64,000 bases of DNA. It comes from Parietaria judaica (Eukaryota; Streptophyta; Magnoliopsida; Rosales; Urticaceae). The notes beneath the pieces are model-generated. The model did not search any database, was not told the origin of the DNA, and saw only the letters and a program-made list of their open reading frames with translations. The stretch covers positions 21,064,420 through 21,128,419 of the forward strand of contig OX940865.1 of NCBI GenBank assembly GCA_954871525.1. Reading direction: 5' to 3'. Position numbers and translations under genes: made by a program. Positions 12,006 to 23,800 of this stretch are shown piece after piece; position 1 is the stretch's first letter, and every line of letters begins with the position of its first letter.

Positions 12006-12505
12006 ATAGAGAACAGTGGTTATTCTGTTGAATATACGAGGTCCATAACTGAACAGAGAAGCTCTTCTGTATTAGAATAGTAGTACGTGATGAATTGATA
12101 ATGTATATAAACTACGAACTGCTCGCGCTTTCCTCGCACACTTTGTTATTGACAACGTGGCTTCCATCTTACCCCTATTTGCTTTTCATATACCTCTTTT
12201 TTCTACATTTGCATAATACACCCCCAGTTTTCAAAAACAACTAAATAATGTACTTTGGTCTATATTTACACTTGATAATTTAAATTTAATTTTTTTTTTT
12301 TTGGGAATTGACCCTTACTTATCATAGTTTATAAATTTTCTTTTATACCAGGACCATGACCTACAATTTTAGCTTTTTTCATATGTAAAAAACTATTTAT
12401 AAACAGTTTAAAACAGGTCTCCATATCCAAGTCGAGATTTGGAAAATTAAAGGCGCACAAATCACCGTCGAAGTTGAATTAAAAAAAAAGGGTGCAAGCC
12501 GAGAG

Positions 12506-12702
12506 CAGGGCCGGCCCTGGCTATAGGCGAGCAAGGCAGGCGTCTAGGGCCCCGAAATTTTAAGGGTCCCAATTTTATTAGATATATTGTTGTATACTTA
12601 ATTAAATATAAACAAAATTTAATTTTTAAGTACTTTAAGAGCCCCACAATTTTACATCGCTTAGGACCCTGACTAAAAACGACGAACTCAGGGCCGGCTC
12701 TG
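12506..12702. mobile_element. Short hAT-type non-autonomous element (MITE)
   Basis: 197 bp with terminal inverted repeats CAGGGCCGGCCCTG (left) and, read inward from the right, CAGAGCCGGCCCTG. A perfect 8-bp target duplication, GCCGAGAG, sits at 12498-12505 and 12703-12710. No coding content. A diverged relative lies at 24891-25056. Confidence 0.88.
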
Positions 12703-12710
12703 GCCGAGAG

Positions 12711-13885
12711 AAGAAATCAGAAGAGAATGCTGAGAAAAAACTTAATTAAAATAAAACCCTTAGAATATTAAATATAATATATATATATATATATATTATA
12801 TATATGTATCTGAAATAAGGAGCTAGAAAGAAAATTGAGAATTTGTCCCTAAGTCTTGGTCAACGTTCCCGAACAATATTCCGGTTCCCGCTGTTAAAAT
12901 TACAATCCCAATTTTGGATTAAAATCTGGCCATTACTGCTATGACTCGTAACCGGAGAAAAAAATTTCAGCCCTACCACTAGTTTTATTTTGAAAAAAAA
13001 TATATAGCGGGTACAGTTTTAAAAAAAAAAGAAAAAAGAAAAAAAAAAGAGAGAATACAGTACAGTACAGGGACAAAAAATCAAATCTCCATAAATCTAA
13101 AGTTAGTTCACGCAAGCTGTCTATTTTATTTGGAGCTATTCTGGTGATAAAACTGTAATTCTCTCTCTTAATTTTCTATGTATATTTATCTCTTAAATTT
13201 TGCTTAGAACTATTTTGATGATATACCCTGTAGTAGTATCTCTTAAATTTCTTTCATTAGAGCTGTCAATTTTGTTTCAAGTATTTTGATGCTACGCTTC
13301 TAATCCTTATCAAATGTATTTTTTCTGTTATATAAATAATATAATAAGTTAAATTATATCTGTTTATTTTCATTTTGTTCCACTATAAATTAATTATTTT
13401 ACCTCAATAATAATTTTAATTAATTCATAGAAACATATATTTTTTGCATGAAAATAACTTTGCATCAAATATTATAAAATAAAAGTAAGAGCTGACTTTT
13501 ACCATAACCAAAAAAGAGAAGACATTTTAGTCTAGTCTACATATAAAAAATAAAACAATATATAACAGAAGGTTTTTTTTTTTTTTTTTTGTCAATATAT
13601 AATAGAAGTTTAAAGGCTGCAAATTCTTTTTTTTTTCTATTTATGAACATTAAATATCCATAATAAATTACTTATTTACCGTTGATCCTTTTCAAATAAC
13701 GTACTAGGAGTTATATACTGATAAAAAAAATTCAATAACTCTACCCAACTAACCAAATTATAATGTTGCAACTTGCAACAAAAACGTTTACTTGTTCCCT
13801 CAAGAAAATTAATTACTTGTGAGTACCTGTGATAAAAAAGAAAAACTACTTGATTCGATATTCTAGAGCAATTTTTATTTTATAA
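12711..13885. other. Intergenic, AT-rich, simple repeats
   Basis: A TA-dinucleotide run at about 12777-12806, purine-rich A/G runs near 13020-13055 and a T run near 13566. No gene seen. Confidence 0.55.
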
Positions 13886-14578
13886 TGATACTTGAAAAAA
13901 CACAAACTAATATAAACACGAATACTCTTGATTTATTATGATTCCGAGAGGACCCGGTTTCTTCCGTTTAGTAGCTTGGACAATCGAAGATTACACACTC
14001 TAGTCCTTGGAAAATTGAGAATACTATGAATAAGCAAACTCAAGAACACAAGACTTTCTCTCTCAAACTCACAATCGAATGATACTGAATGAATTTAACA
14101 ACGAGTTTACATGCATATTTATAGGCTTTAGGGTTTCTAGATTATTCCCACAAATCGTGCTAGGGTTTCCTTTTTTCTTGCTCTGATTGTTGCTGACCTT
14201 TCTTGAATGCGTTGGATATCCCACGAAATCCTCAAGTGAATGAACGAATCTCCCTCTTTTTTTGCGACCTCGACTTGCTTCCTCTTTTAATTCAATTGGG
14301 TTTTCCCGATGAGACTCTTCTTCGATAAGCCTTTGTTCGATGCGCTCTCTTGGGTGATAAGGCCTTGCTTCTCGATAGACTTCGTTGATATGACGCGATA
14401 ATGTGTCTTCATGCTGGCAGGCTTTGATCTCTTTGGGCTTTATCGCTATTGGGCTTTAAACTGCTCTACACTTGGTGGGCCTTGAATATTCAAGTATCCT
14501 TGCCTCTATTCTTCGTCGTTTGTGCATAAAACGACACTAGAAGTGTTAGGGGTGATTTGACAAAATCTGACCTCAACA
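13886..14578 (-). mobile_element. Possible solo LTR
   Basis: A roughly 690-bp block distinct from its AT-rich flanks. On the minus strand it opens with TGTTGAGGTCAGATTTTG, carries a TATA-like CCTATAAATATGC (about 14114-14126), and could end in CA at 13886. I found no matching 5-bp target duplication, so the left border is uncertain. Confidence 0.35.
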
Positions 14579-14731
14579 AGTATCCGCGGTGATCTTAGCG
14601 AGTCCCGTCGCTGGCAAGGAGGATCTTGTATTGGCCATCGGTCAACTATTAGAGCTACGACCTGGTTCAAATTTCAAAATCTGGATTTTGAGAACAAAAA
14701 CCTCAGTCATTTTTATAATTGAAAAATCTAA

Positions 14732-15512
14732 GGTGGCGTTTGGTTATGGTCTTCGAGACCAGTTTCTGGTTTTGGTTTCAAACAGTGTTATATTGATTTC
14801 GCAGACCACGTTTGGTTACCACATGTCTTTGTTTTCTGAGACCGGTGTGCAAACCACTGAAATTTTAATGAAGGAAAATAGAAAACAATTTGAAGTTGTT
14901 TTCTGTCTTATTTGGTCTTTAACTCAATCGTACAAAATATAGCCATAATAATATATTATCATTCTATAATAGTATTATATTATTTATAATAATATATTAA
15001 CTATAAAATTAACTCATATAATTAATTGAAAAAATTATTTTTTATATATAATGATATATTTTATGATATTACTATCATATTAACAAATATAATTAAAATA
15101 TGATATTACTATCATATTAACAAATATACTTAAATTATGTATATTATTAAATACTAACTTAATTACAATGATGTAAACTCTTGATACAAAATATTTACTA
15201 CTTTATATTACATTATTTAAACATGTAATTAGAGTCATGGATTATGAATAATTTTTGTATTATGGCAAATATTTTTTAGACACGATATTAATATGTATTA
15301 CTTTCAAATAAAACATACTTTCTTTTTAGTAACATAAATTATATTTTGTTGTATTTTTTTCATTTAAATTCAACCACAAATTAACAAAAGACTAACCAAA
15401 CAGTGTTTCAAAAATCAAACTCTCAAGCTGGTTTGGTAGATTAAACTCTCAGACTGAATTTCCAAACTATATTGCAGAACTGGCTTCCCAAACCAGTTAA
15501 CCAAACGCCATC
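14732..15512. mobile_element. Tourist/PIF-Harbinger-like element
   Basis: 781 bp with inverted ends GGTGGCGTTTGGTTA (left) and GATGGCGTTTGGTTA (right, reverse complement), flanked by TAA at 14729-14731 and 15513-15515, the target duplication typical of this superfamily. The subterminal ends also mirror each other in their contexts around CTGGTTT. No transposase; the open frame entering from 14589 is not a gene. Confidence 0.8.
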
Positions 15513-15515
15513 TAA

Positions 15516-16467
15516 ACTTTTTGTATTTAGATTTGGATTTAAATTTTGCTTTAAATTTTTAAAAGTAAAATATATACTCTTAATAGTTAATTGTAAACCC
15601 TATATAGGGATTGAGAAAACAAAAAAAAATCTATAGAAGTGAAAAATCCCTTAAAAATAAGAGAGAGAAACCCTAAGAATATACTATACATATATTAATA
15701 TTAATATATTTAAAAAATCCAGTATGAGAATTTGAAACTTGGATCCGGTTTAACTGATTTTAATCTTTTTTTTTCTTAAATTATTATTTAATTAGTTAAT
15801 TAGGAAGTTGAAATCTTATAATCTATTGTCTCCGCCTAATTATGATCTAATTAGCTATATATTGTAACAGTAGTATCTATATATACATGGTTTTTCGTTT
15901 TCTTTTTCTAAAGAAGTTTGGTATCAGCTAAATGATATAGAGCTGACTAATTACAGTTACTCCTAACAAATGCTTGAGAAAATTTAATATTTGAAACCGA
16001 TACGGTGCTTTAGATTCTAACATAGTAAGTTTGTAACCCATCTGGTACTTGGTCAACATTAAACCCATCTTCGGAAAATATTTTAACAAAAAGAACTTTG
16101 AAATAAAATTCTTAAACTTTTATGCATTTTTTATATAAACTTTTTTTTCACATTAATCCTTATATAATCCATCAGAACTTCTCATATAAATATTTGAATT
16201 TTTACTTTAAATGTAAGATATTGTTTTTACTTTTTAGTAATATTTAATATTTTTTATTTTATGAAAACTTCATTAGTTTATCCTTTATCATAAGATACTT
16301 ATGATAATATCATCAATATATACTCGTATTGTCTTTAGTATGCACGTAAATTAGACTTGGAGACTATTTGTGGACTTTACTGGCCATTGATCTCTTTTTT
16401 GCCGCTTAATTATACGTGCGAAAGTTTCACTTAATGATCATATTAGTCTTAAAATTTAAACATATCA
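15516..16467. other. Intergenic, AT-rich, no gene seen
   Basis: Spacer between the Tourist-like element and the foldback element. No coding or structural signal noticed. Confidence 0.5.
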
Positions 16468-16476
16468 TGATAGTAT

Positions 16477-17894
16477 GGGATAATAGCGGCAAAAGTGGCT
16501 AAATTTAGGCCAAGTGTGCAAATAAGTAGCCAAACTGATTTAATATCGGCATAAGTAGCTAAAGTTTACCAAACCGTGGACAGTACAAATTCCATCCATT
16601 TCAAGTCAACGCCGTTTGCCACGTCATTTCCACAAGTGTTGAGCTTTGGCCGCTTATTTGCACACTCGGCCTAACTTTAGTCACTTTTGCCGCTATTATC
16701 CCTTAATTTTTTTACGTTCCAAAGTATTTTTTAGTGTTTATCTAGATTTTTTTTTTCATTTCTTTTTCTTAAGATTTGACTAAAACTTGATTTCCGAAAG
16801 AACTGATTCCGTTTCTTAAATTTAGAACGCTGAATATCACTCTCAATTCAAAAACATTAAAATGTGTTATCGATTTCACATGTAATTTACGATCATAGGA
16901 TTTGACATAAAACCTCTATATACTTAATTGTTAGGGACCATTAGATTATTTTAAAGGAATTGGTACGAAATACCCATTTAGCCACAAGTTTTTTGTTTTT
17001 TTGTTTTTAATTACCCATTGTGTGTATTAAAATGTACTAATATATGTGTGTTTTAATAAGTTTGTACAAAATAAAAATTTCGTTAATAATGTTGGCCTAA
17101 CATTGTTAGTTAGAGCTGAGACTAAAATCGAGACCTTTTTACATTATTTTATTAAGATTATTAATTTTATGAAATTTCGTTAAATACAATAAAATTTCCT
17201 AACATGGTACAATAAAATTTCATAAAATTAATAATCTTAATAAAATAATGTAAAAAAGTCTCGATTTTAGTCTCGGCTCTAACTAATAATGTTAGGCCAA
17301 CATTATTAACGAAATTTTTATTTTGTACAAATTTTTTAAAACATACCTATTTTAGTACATTTTAAAACACACAATGAGTAATTTGAATAAAAAAAACTTG
17401 TGGCTAAATAGGTATTTCGTACCAATTCCTTGAAAAAAATCTAATGGTCCCTAACAATTAAATATATAGAGGTTTTATGTCAAATCCTATGATCGTAAAT
17501 TACATGTGAAACCGATAACACATATTAATGTTTTCAAAATTGAGAGTGATATTCAGCGTTCTAAATATAAAAAACGGAATCAATTATTTCAGAAATCAAG
17601 TTTTAGTCAAATCTTAAGAAAAAAAAAATCTAGATAAACCCTAAAAAATACTTTGGAACGTATAAAATAAGGGATAATAGCAGCAAAAGTGGCTAAAGTT
17701 AGGCCGAGTGTGCAAATAAGTGACCAAAACTCAACACTTGTGGAAATGACGTGGCAAACGGCGTTGACTTGAAATGGATGGAATTTGTACTGTCCACGGT
17801 TTGGTAAACTTTGGCTACTTAGCCGATATTATATCGGTTTGGCCACTTATTTGCACACTTTATTTAACTTTTACCACTTTTGCCGCTATTATCC
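16477..17894. mobile_element. 1.4-kb foldback (MULE-like) palindrome
   Basis: Near-complete long inverted repeat: left arm 16477-17177 and right arm 17215-17894, with about 37 bases between them. The outer 225 bases of each arm (16477-16702 and 17671-17894) themselves have inverted ends starting GGGATAATAGC, so the structure is nested. A 9-bp target duplication with one mismatch (TGATAGTAT at 16468-16476, TAATAGTAT at 17895-17903) points to the Mutator superfamily. No transposase frame. A transcript through it would form one hairpin of nearly 700 bp. Confidence 0.85.
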
Positions 17895-18249
17895 TAATAG
17901 TATTGAAAAGATAAAATATCATGGCATATCATACGCTTGGGTCATGGGCGCAACCTATATATCGGGGAGCTAGTCAAACCAAGTTGATAATACTTTTGAG
18001 TTTTGACTTTACGAGTCACGCAATACAGAGTACGATTTTTTTTTTTTTTTTTTTATGAATACCGAGTACGAATTCTTGATATCATATTTCTCAATATCAG
18101 TTTCTAATTCAATAAATTAATATCTCTAATATCTTCTTATATTTATTTTATATTCTTATGAGCTAAAGAAAACTTGTTCTTTTTCTTATTTTCATAACAT
18201 TACTCGGTCTCAAGCTCAACATCTAATCCTAAATAAATTTAAACATGCA

Positions 18250-18282
<33 letters not shown>

Positions 18283-18482
18283 GGAAAACTTGAAAAAATA
18301 CTCTCAAAATGCAAGTTCTACCCGTATTGTTTCCCGATTTAATGTATGTGAAATATTGTTCCCCAACATAAAAAGTATCAATTAGATGAGGGAACGCATT
18401 TAAAGTTTTTTTACCATAACCCCTAAAGCGTCCACCTAAATAATGAAAACTATCGAATCGTAGCTTAAAAACTGTCCACCAG

Positions 18483-19460
18483 ACTTTGGCTAATGTACCT
18501 AATGTTTGATTTTTTGCGGATTATGTACTCAATGTTTATTTTTAGTGGCTAATGTACCAAATGTTTGATCTGTTAGATATTTTCGTGTTTTCCGTTAGTC
18601 GACCGTTATAGAGTTATCCTCCTCTATATGTACACTTTTTGTATTTTTGACATAACTCACTCATTTTTTGTCCAAATTTTATGCATGACATATTGTTGGA
18701 AAGAAAAGAGATAGATCTACAACTGTGGTGTTTTAAGTTTTGTAAAATAAGTTTTATAAAAATACGAAATTTTAAATACAACGTAAAATTGGACGTAAGT
18801 TTAATGCAAAATATTTGTTTTGAGAAAATTTTACCATACTTAATGACTTTTTATGATGAAACTTAAAACTAAAAAGTTGTCGATAAATATTTTATCTTTC
18901 CAACGGATGTTTATTTATAAATTTTGGACAAAATATGAGTAAGTTATACCAAAAATATGAAAGATTATTTCACATCACATATTTCATATTTTTGGCATAA
19001 CTCACACGTTTTTTATCCAAAATTTATAAATAAACAACCGTTAAAAATATAAAATATTTATCTAAAAATTTTAAGTTTTACATTTCACCGTATAAAGTCA
19101 TTATATATATTAAAATTTGCTCGAAACAAATATTTTGTATTAAACTAACGTCTAATTTTATGTTGTATTTGAAATTTCGTATTTTCTAAAACTTATTTTA
19201 CAAAACTTAAAACAACAAAGTTGTAGATTTATCTTTTATCTTTCCAACCATAGGTCGTGCATAAAATTTGGACAAAAAATGAGTGAGTTATGTCAAATAT
19301 ACGAAAAGTGTACATGTAGAGGAGGATAACTCTCTAACGGTCAACTAACGGAAAACACGAAAATATCTAACAGATCAAACATTGGGTACATTAGCCACCA
19401 AAAATAAACATTGGGTACATAATTCGCAGAAGATCAAACATTAGGTACATTAGCCACAGT
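18483..19460. mobile_element. Nested foldback element of about 975 bp
   Basis: Long inverted repeat centred near 18973: the left arm begins TTTGGCTAATGTACCTAATG and the right arm ends with its complement near 19456. Each arm has sub-repeats (GGGTACATTAGCCAC type). Partial copies occur at 30947-31181 (centre portion) and 39155-39400 (right arm), showing dispersal. No protein recognised. Confidence 0.8.
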
Positions 19461-19799
19461 TCACCCTCTTTTTTAAAACGGAAAATGTGTCTACCTATAT
19501 GAGAAAAACACCCAAACTTGTTCTAGAAAACCATCCAGCCCCCACAAATTGTCTACCTTGATAGGAAAAACTGTCAAACTTTATGTAAAAAACAATCCAG
19601 CATCAAAAGTATTATTTACATGAAGGGAATACAATTAAAGTGTTTTTTACCATAACTCTTATAGTGTCCACTTAAATAGTGAAAACTATTAAACCATAGC
19701 TTAAAAAATGTCCACGAGATCCTGATAATTTAAATTAAAAAAACGGAAAATGTGTCTACCTAGATGAAAAAAAATACTCTAAATTGTTCTAGAAAACTA

Positions 19800-19818
19800 C
19801 CCCCCCCCCCCCCCCCCC
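19800..19818. repeat. Poly-C run
   Basis: About 19 consecutive C residues inside the composite element, unusual in this AT-rich DNA and prone to slippage or assembly error. Confidence 0.9.
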
Positions 19819-20104
19819 AAACTGTCCTAAAGTATCAAACTTTATGTAAAAAAAGGTCAAACATCAAAAGTATCGTTTAAATGAAGGGAATACAATTAAA
19901 GTTTTTTTAACATAAACTCAAAAGTGGCCACCCAAATAGTGAAGACTATCTAACCTCAAACTTTATTTAAAAAATAGTCTAAAGGGTATTTTGGGCAAAA
20001 ACATGGCAAAATACAAGTTCGGGAATAATATTTTTAGAAACATTGAATCACGAAACAATACGGGCAAAACTTGCATTTTGAGAGTCATTTTTTCAAGTTT
20101 TCCT

Positions 20105-20480
20105 CAAGCTTTGTGTGTGTGCACATGCGCGCGCGCTCATGGGTGGAGCCAAGATTTACACGAATGGGGCAGAAAAAATTTTAAGCCACGATATTTAGAA
20201 TACGATGTCATTAACGGTTACCTAAAAAAAATCGTAAATATTCACCGACCTTGCAATTTTACCAAAATTGAGTGATTTTTGGTAGTAATTAATATATTAC
20301 ATAATTTCGCTGTTGAAAGTCATATTTTTGATATTGTAATCTCTCTCACTGTCACCGACGATTTCATGGCGTCGAACAAAATCAGCCGCGCGCTGGCACA
20401 TTTTTGTAGACATTTATCAATACTCTTACAACAGGAAATTTTCTTTTATATACGATTGTATTAGTTTTATAATTATTATT
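20105..20480. other. Spacer, no gene recognised
   Basis: Starts with a short GT/GC alternating stretch near 20114-20140. A 15-base stretch near 20143 (GTGGAGCCAAGATTT) resembles the end of the hAT element at 29620, possibly a remnant. Nothing else seen. Confidence 0.45.
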
Positions 20481-20845
20481 CACTATCTTTCTTTATATAT
20501 ACGGTACATCCAAACCTATGTATAATTGTAAGTTTAAAAAGACTATAAGTCTATAATTTATTCAATTTGGTAGGCTTCTTAAAATAAAAATAGCAAAAGC
20601 AAGGACATATTGATACTATTAAAGGAAAAGAAACCTAATGTTTCGTAATTAGTCACTGCATATCTTCAGCTTATACCTAGAGCTGGAATGCGACATATAG
20701 AACTAAGAGTAAATGGCTTCTTTTCCATTTTATTATATATTAAAAAATATAAGATAAGTTATAACTAAATTATTCTATTACATTTATAAATAAGTCTTAA
20801 TAATAATATATTATAATGACCTGCGATAAGATCCTTAGAAAACTA

Positions 20846-23800
20846 TCATAGCTCAAACTTGAACACTGGTCTTCCATTCAGTGGCTGAATTGGCCTAGCA
20901 TTTTCCACAAATTCCTGAAAAATAAGCAAATTGATATCCATTAACTATATGCTCATATATTTACTATAGCGAAGAGATAAATGAGGTTTTAATAATCAAC
21001 TTTGATTGTTATAGATAAATATTATATTTAAAATATCGATTGGAAAAATTAGTAGCTTATTATAATGGATAGACATCTTTCTTCTCATACTTATTAACAA
21101 AGCATACTTACATCATCAACTACTCTCTTTAATGCTAGAACTTGTAGTAGTGAAACTGTCTGAATCTGCAAAATATAGAGAGATATTAATTTCATGTGGA
21201 TAGAGAAGAATCAGATCCTCAAAAAACTATATCTGCTTTTTATGGATTTAATATTAAGTTATTGAAAAACTCATTTACAATTAAAAACTAAAACATAGTT
21301 TCTTAACTCAGAGTCGGAATTTCAATAACTTAATAATATATATGCAATGGAATTACCATTCCATATCTTCAGATTTGAGAAATGTAAAATGGGAATTCCA
21401 TAATCAACAATATAAACTTTTCATATTGGTAAAATAATAATAATTTGTAGACTGATATTAATAAGATTAGGTAGAATGAAGTGGAAAGTACATGTTTTTT
21501 TGTCTTTCGAATAGACCAAGTGGGTTATCGATTTCCATTAATTTTAATAAGGATGTATTTTCCAAATTGATTATATATATAGTATAGCCTCAATAAATTA
21601 CTAATCTCAAGGTTATAAAATTTCATTATATTATTAATTTAGATAGATTTGATTTACTCTAGAATATTAATTTAAGTAGATAATTATATATATATATATA
21701 TATATATTTACAATAAAACTTGACCAAATAATTTTATTATATTATCGAAGTTATTAGTTAATCGTGTATACTTAAGTAATTTAGTTAAAGTCGAAACTGA
21801 ATAAAAATATTTTTTAATCAAGACTAATAATTTAACGAGGTTCTATTATATACACAATAATATAAAAATGTTGTACCTTCTCTCTTATAGTCCAAACCAC
21901 ATTTTCAGAGCAGGGAGGAGTTGTGAGTGAGCCCATATATCTGTAGAAATTGTTGTTTGCTCCACTGTACTGATCGATGTCTCTTGGATCCACCGCTCCC
22001 ACGTCGATAATTTGCCCTTGATCCCTTCCCAGGGACCTTATGGCCTCATACAACTGCCACATCATTATACAATACCAGCAATTAATATATATAACAAACC
22101 AACGTTTATTAAAATTCCGAAAACCGCAAACTACACATACGGGGGTCTAATTCTAGGCTATACCGCTAACTGATTGTGTCAATCAAATTTTCATGGCTAT
22201 ACCGAAGAGTTTTTGAAAATTACGGCTGCAAATTTCTGTCGCTCGATTGTTGGGTCTCAGCTGGAAACCAAAAATGGCAAGTTTTTAAAACAATAAGACA
22301 AGACACTACAAGAACCGGCGCATGTAATCTTTAACTTAGTAAGAGTGCTTGACACGGAAGAATTGGGCTTTGAGATTATTTTATGGGCTTAAAATGATTG
22401 AGAATATGTCGATATATTTAGTATAAAATTGATACTTATGCCTCAAATAAATCTGTATTCTATATTGTTAATAAATTGTATACCAAAACTAGTGAGAGTT
22501 TAATAAGTTCCTTCTTCAAAAGACTTAAATTTAGTCCCTAAAAAGTCTGAATTTTGTGGTTGAGTGACTTGTTTATGTTTTAATAACCATTTTGTCTTTT
22601 TTGCTCACTCTATTGACTAATTTACAAAAAAGACTAATATGACAAAGATTACAGGCTTTACAGCATAAAAATGCTTATTGTATCTACTTAGGTATGTTAA
22701 TTTTTTTCTTTCTTCTATTTATAGGGACTGAAAACGGGAAATTTACAACATTTACTATTATATATCGATAAATATAGCTAGGTTCAACAGAAAGAAAAAC
22801 GACATCACAATTATTTTATCTGATGACGTGTAAGCATGCACATTTGTGTGAATACACCAGCATTGAACAAACACAACATCAGCATCACGAACGATATTTC
22901 TATTTTATTGAAGTTGAATCGTACGCGTTAGATCTTATTCTTAATTTTTTGAAAATAACTAAAAAATATTAATTTAGAAACCTCAAACAAAAATTGATTT
23001 TTAATTTTTCGTAAAAAAAATTGGACTGATACAAAGTTCCGATTTTTCCTAACCTTACATAGCGATTAGGAGTAATCTACTCCTAATTTTGATACAGAAC
23101 GAGCAACCTTATAATAGCTCGTTGTGATTGCGTGTGTTGTTCGGTCTATTTGTAAATTACGGTATTCAGAAATCACAAGTAAAAAAATATGCTTGAAATA
23201 AATCACATTAAAAATGACCAAATTAACTCTACGGCGCGTGAACAATGGTGGACGTAATTAGAGGTTAAAAATTATACTATAATTTTTTCTTTATGAAGTT
23301 CTCACGTGCTTTTTTTTTTTTTTTTTACTTTAACTCCCAAATTTTATTTTCTGAGTCCGACCCTACTCATGTACATTGTGCAAGAACCCGAAACAGATTA
23401 ATAAATAATTAAGAAAGAGGTTCGAAATGAATTACGCTTTCAATGAAAGGATCGGGTCGACCATATCTGTAAAGGACTGCAACTACAGCAATTTGTCCCA
23501 TTGCACTTTCATGCACGAGGTGAAGCTCCATTGCGTGCCTAATTTATCAGTAAAAAGCCATTAAATTATTAAATTACATGAAATAAATTAAAAAGAAAGG
23601 TTAAAAATCCCACGGTAATCGTTATCGTTTAATAGGTTAGATAGAGAGGGCTATTGCTAGTTTACCAAAAACCGACAAAAAAACTGACGAATCCTTAAAA
23701 AAAAATAAAAATTTATATGATAGTAAGGTTTATCAATATTTTTTTAAAAGATGATCTACGGATGATAAAAAAAGAGATAAATCTAATAAATATAAAAATG

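Larger units (their letters stand above)
18282..20104. mobile_element. Composite repeat element with about 60-bp terminal inverted repeats
   Basis: The ends mirror each other over about 60 bases (left AGGAAAACTTGAAAAAAT at 18282; right end near 20045-20104) with few mismatches. Inside, the block beginning near 18410 (CCATAACCCCTAAAGCG) recurs as diverged direct copies near 19655 and 19910. A second foldback element (18483-19460) interrupts it. No clear target duplication; the left flank is a TA microsatellite. No coding frame of substance. Confidence 0.7.

Noticed and set aside
14589..14942. 117-codon frame
   Set aside because: Crosses the left border of the Tourist-like element, so it is half flank, half transposon.
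16477..17894. MicroRNA gene
   Set aside because: Arms are hundreds of bases and nearly perfect, unlike a miRNA precursor; a siRNA-type hairpin is the more likely reading.
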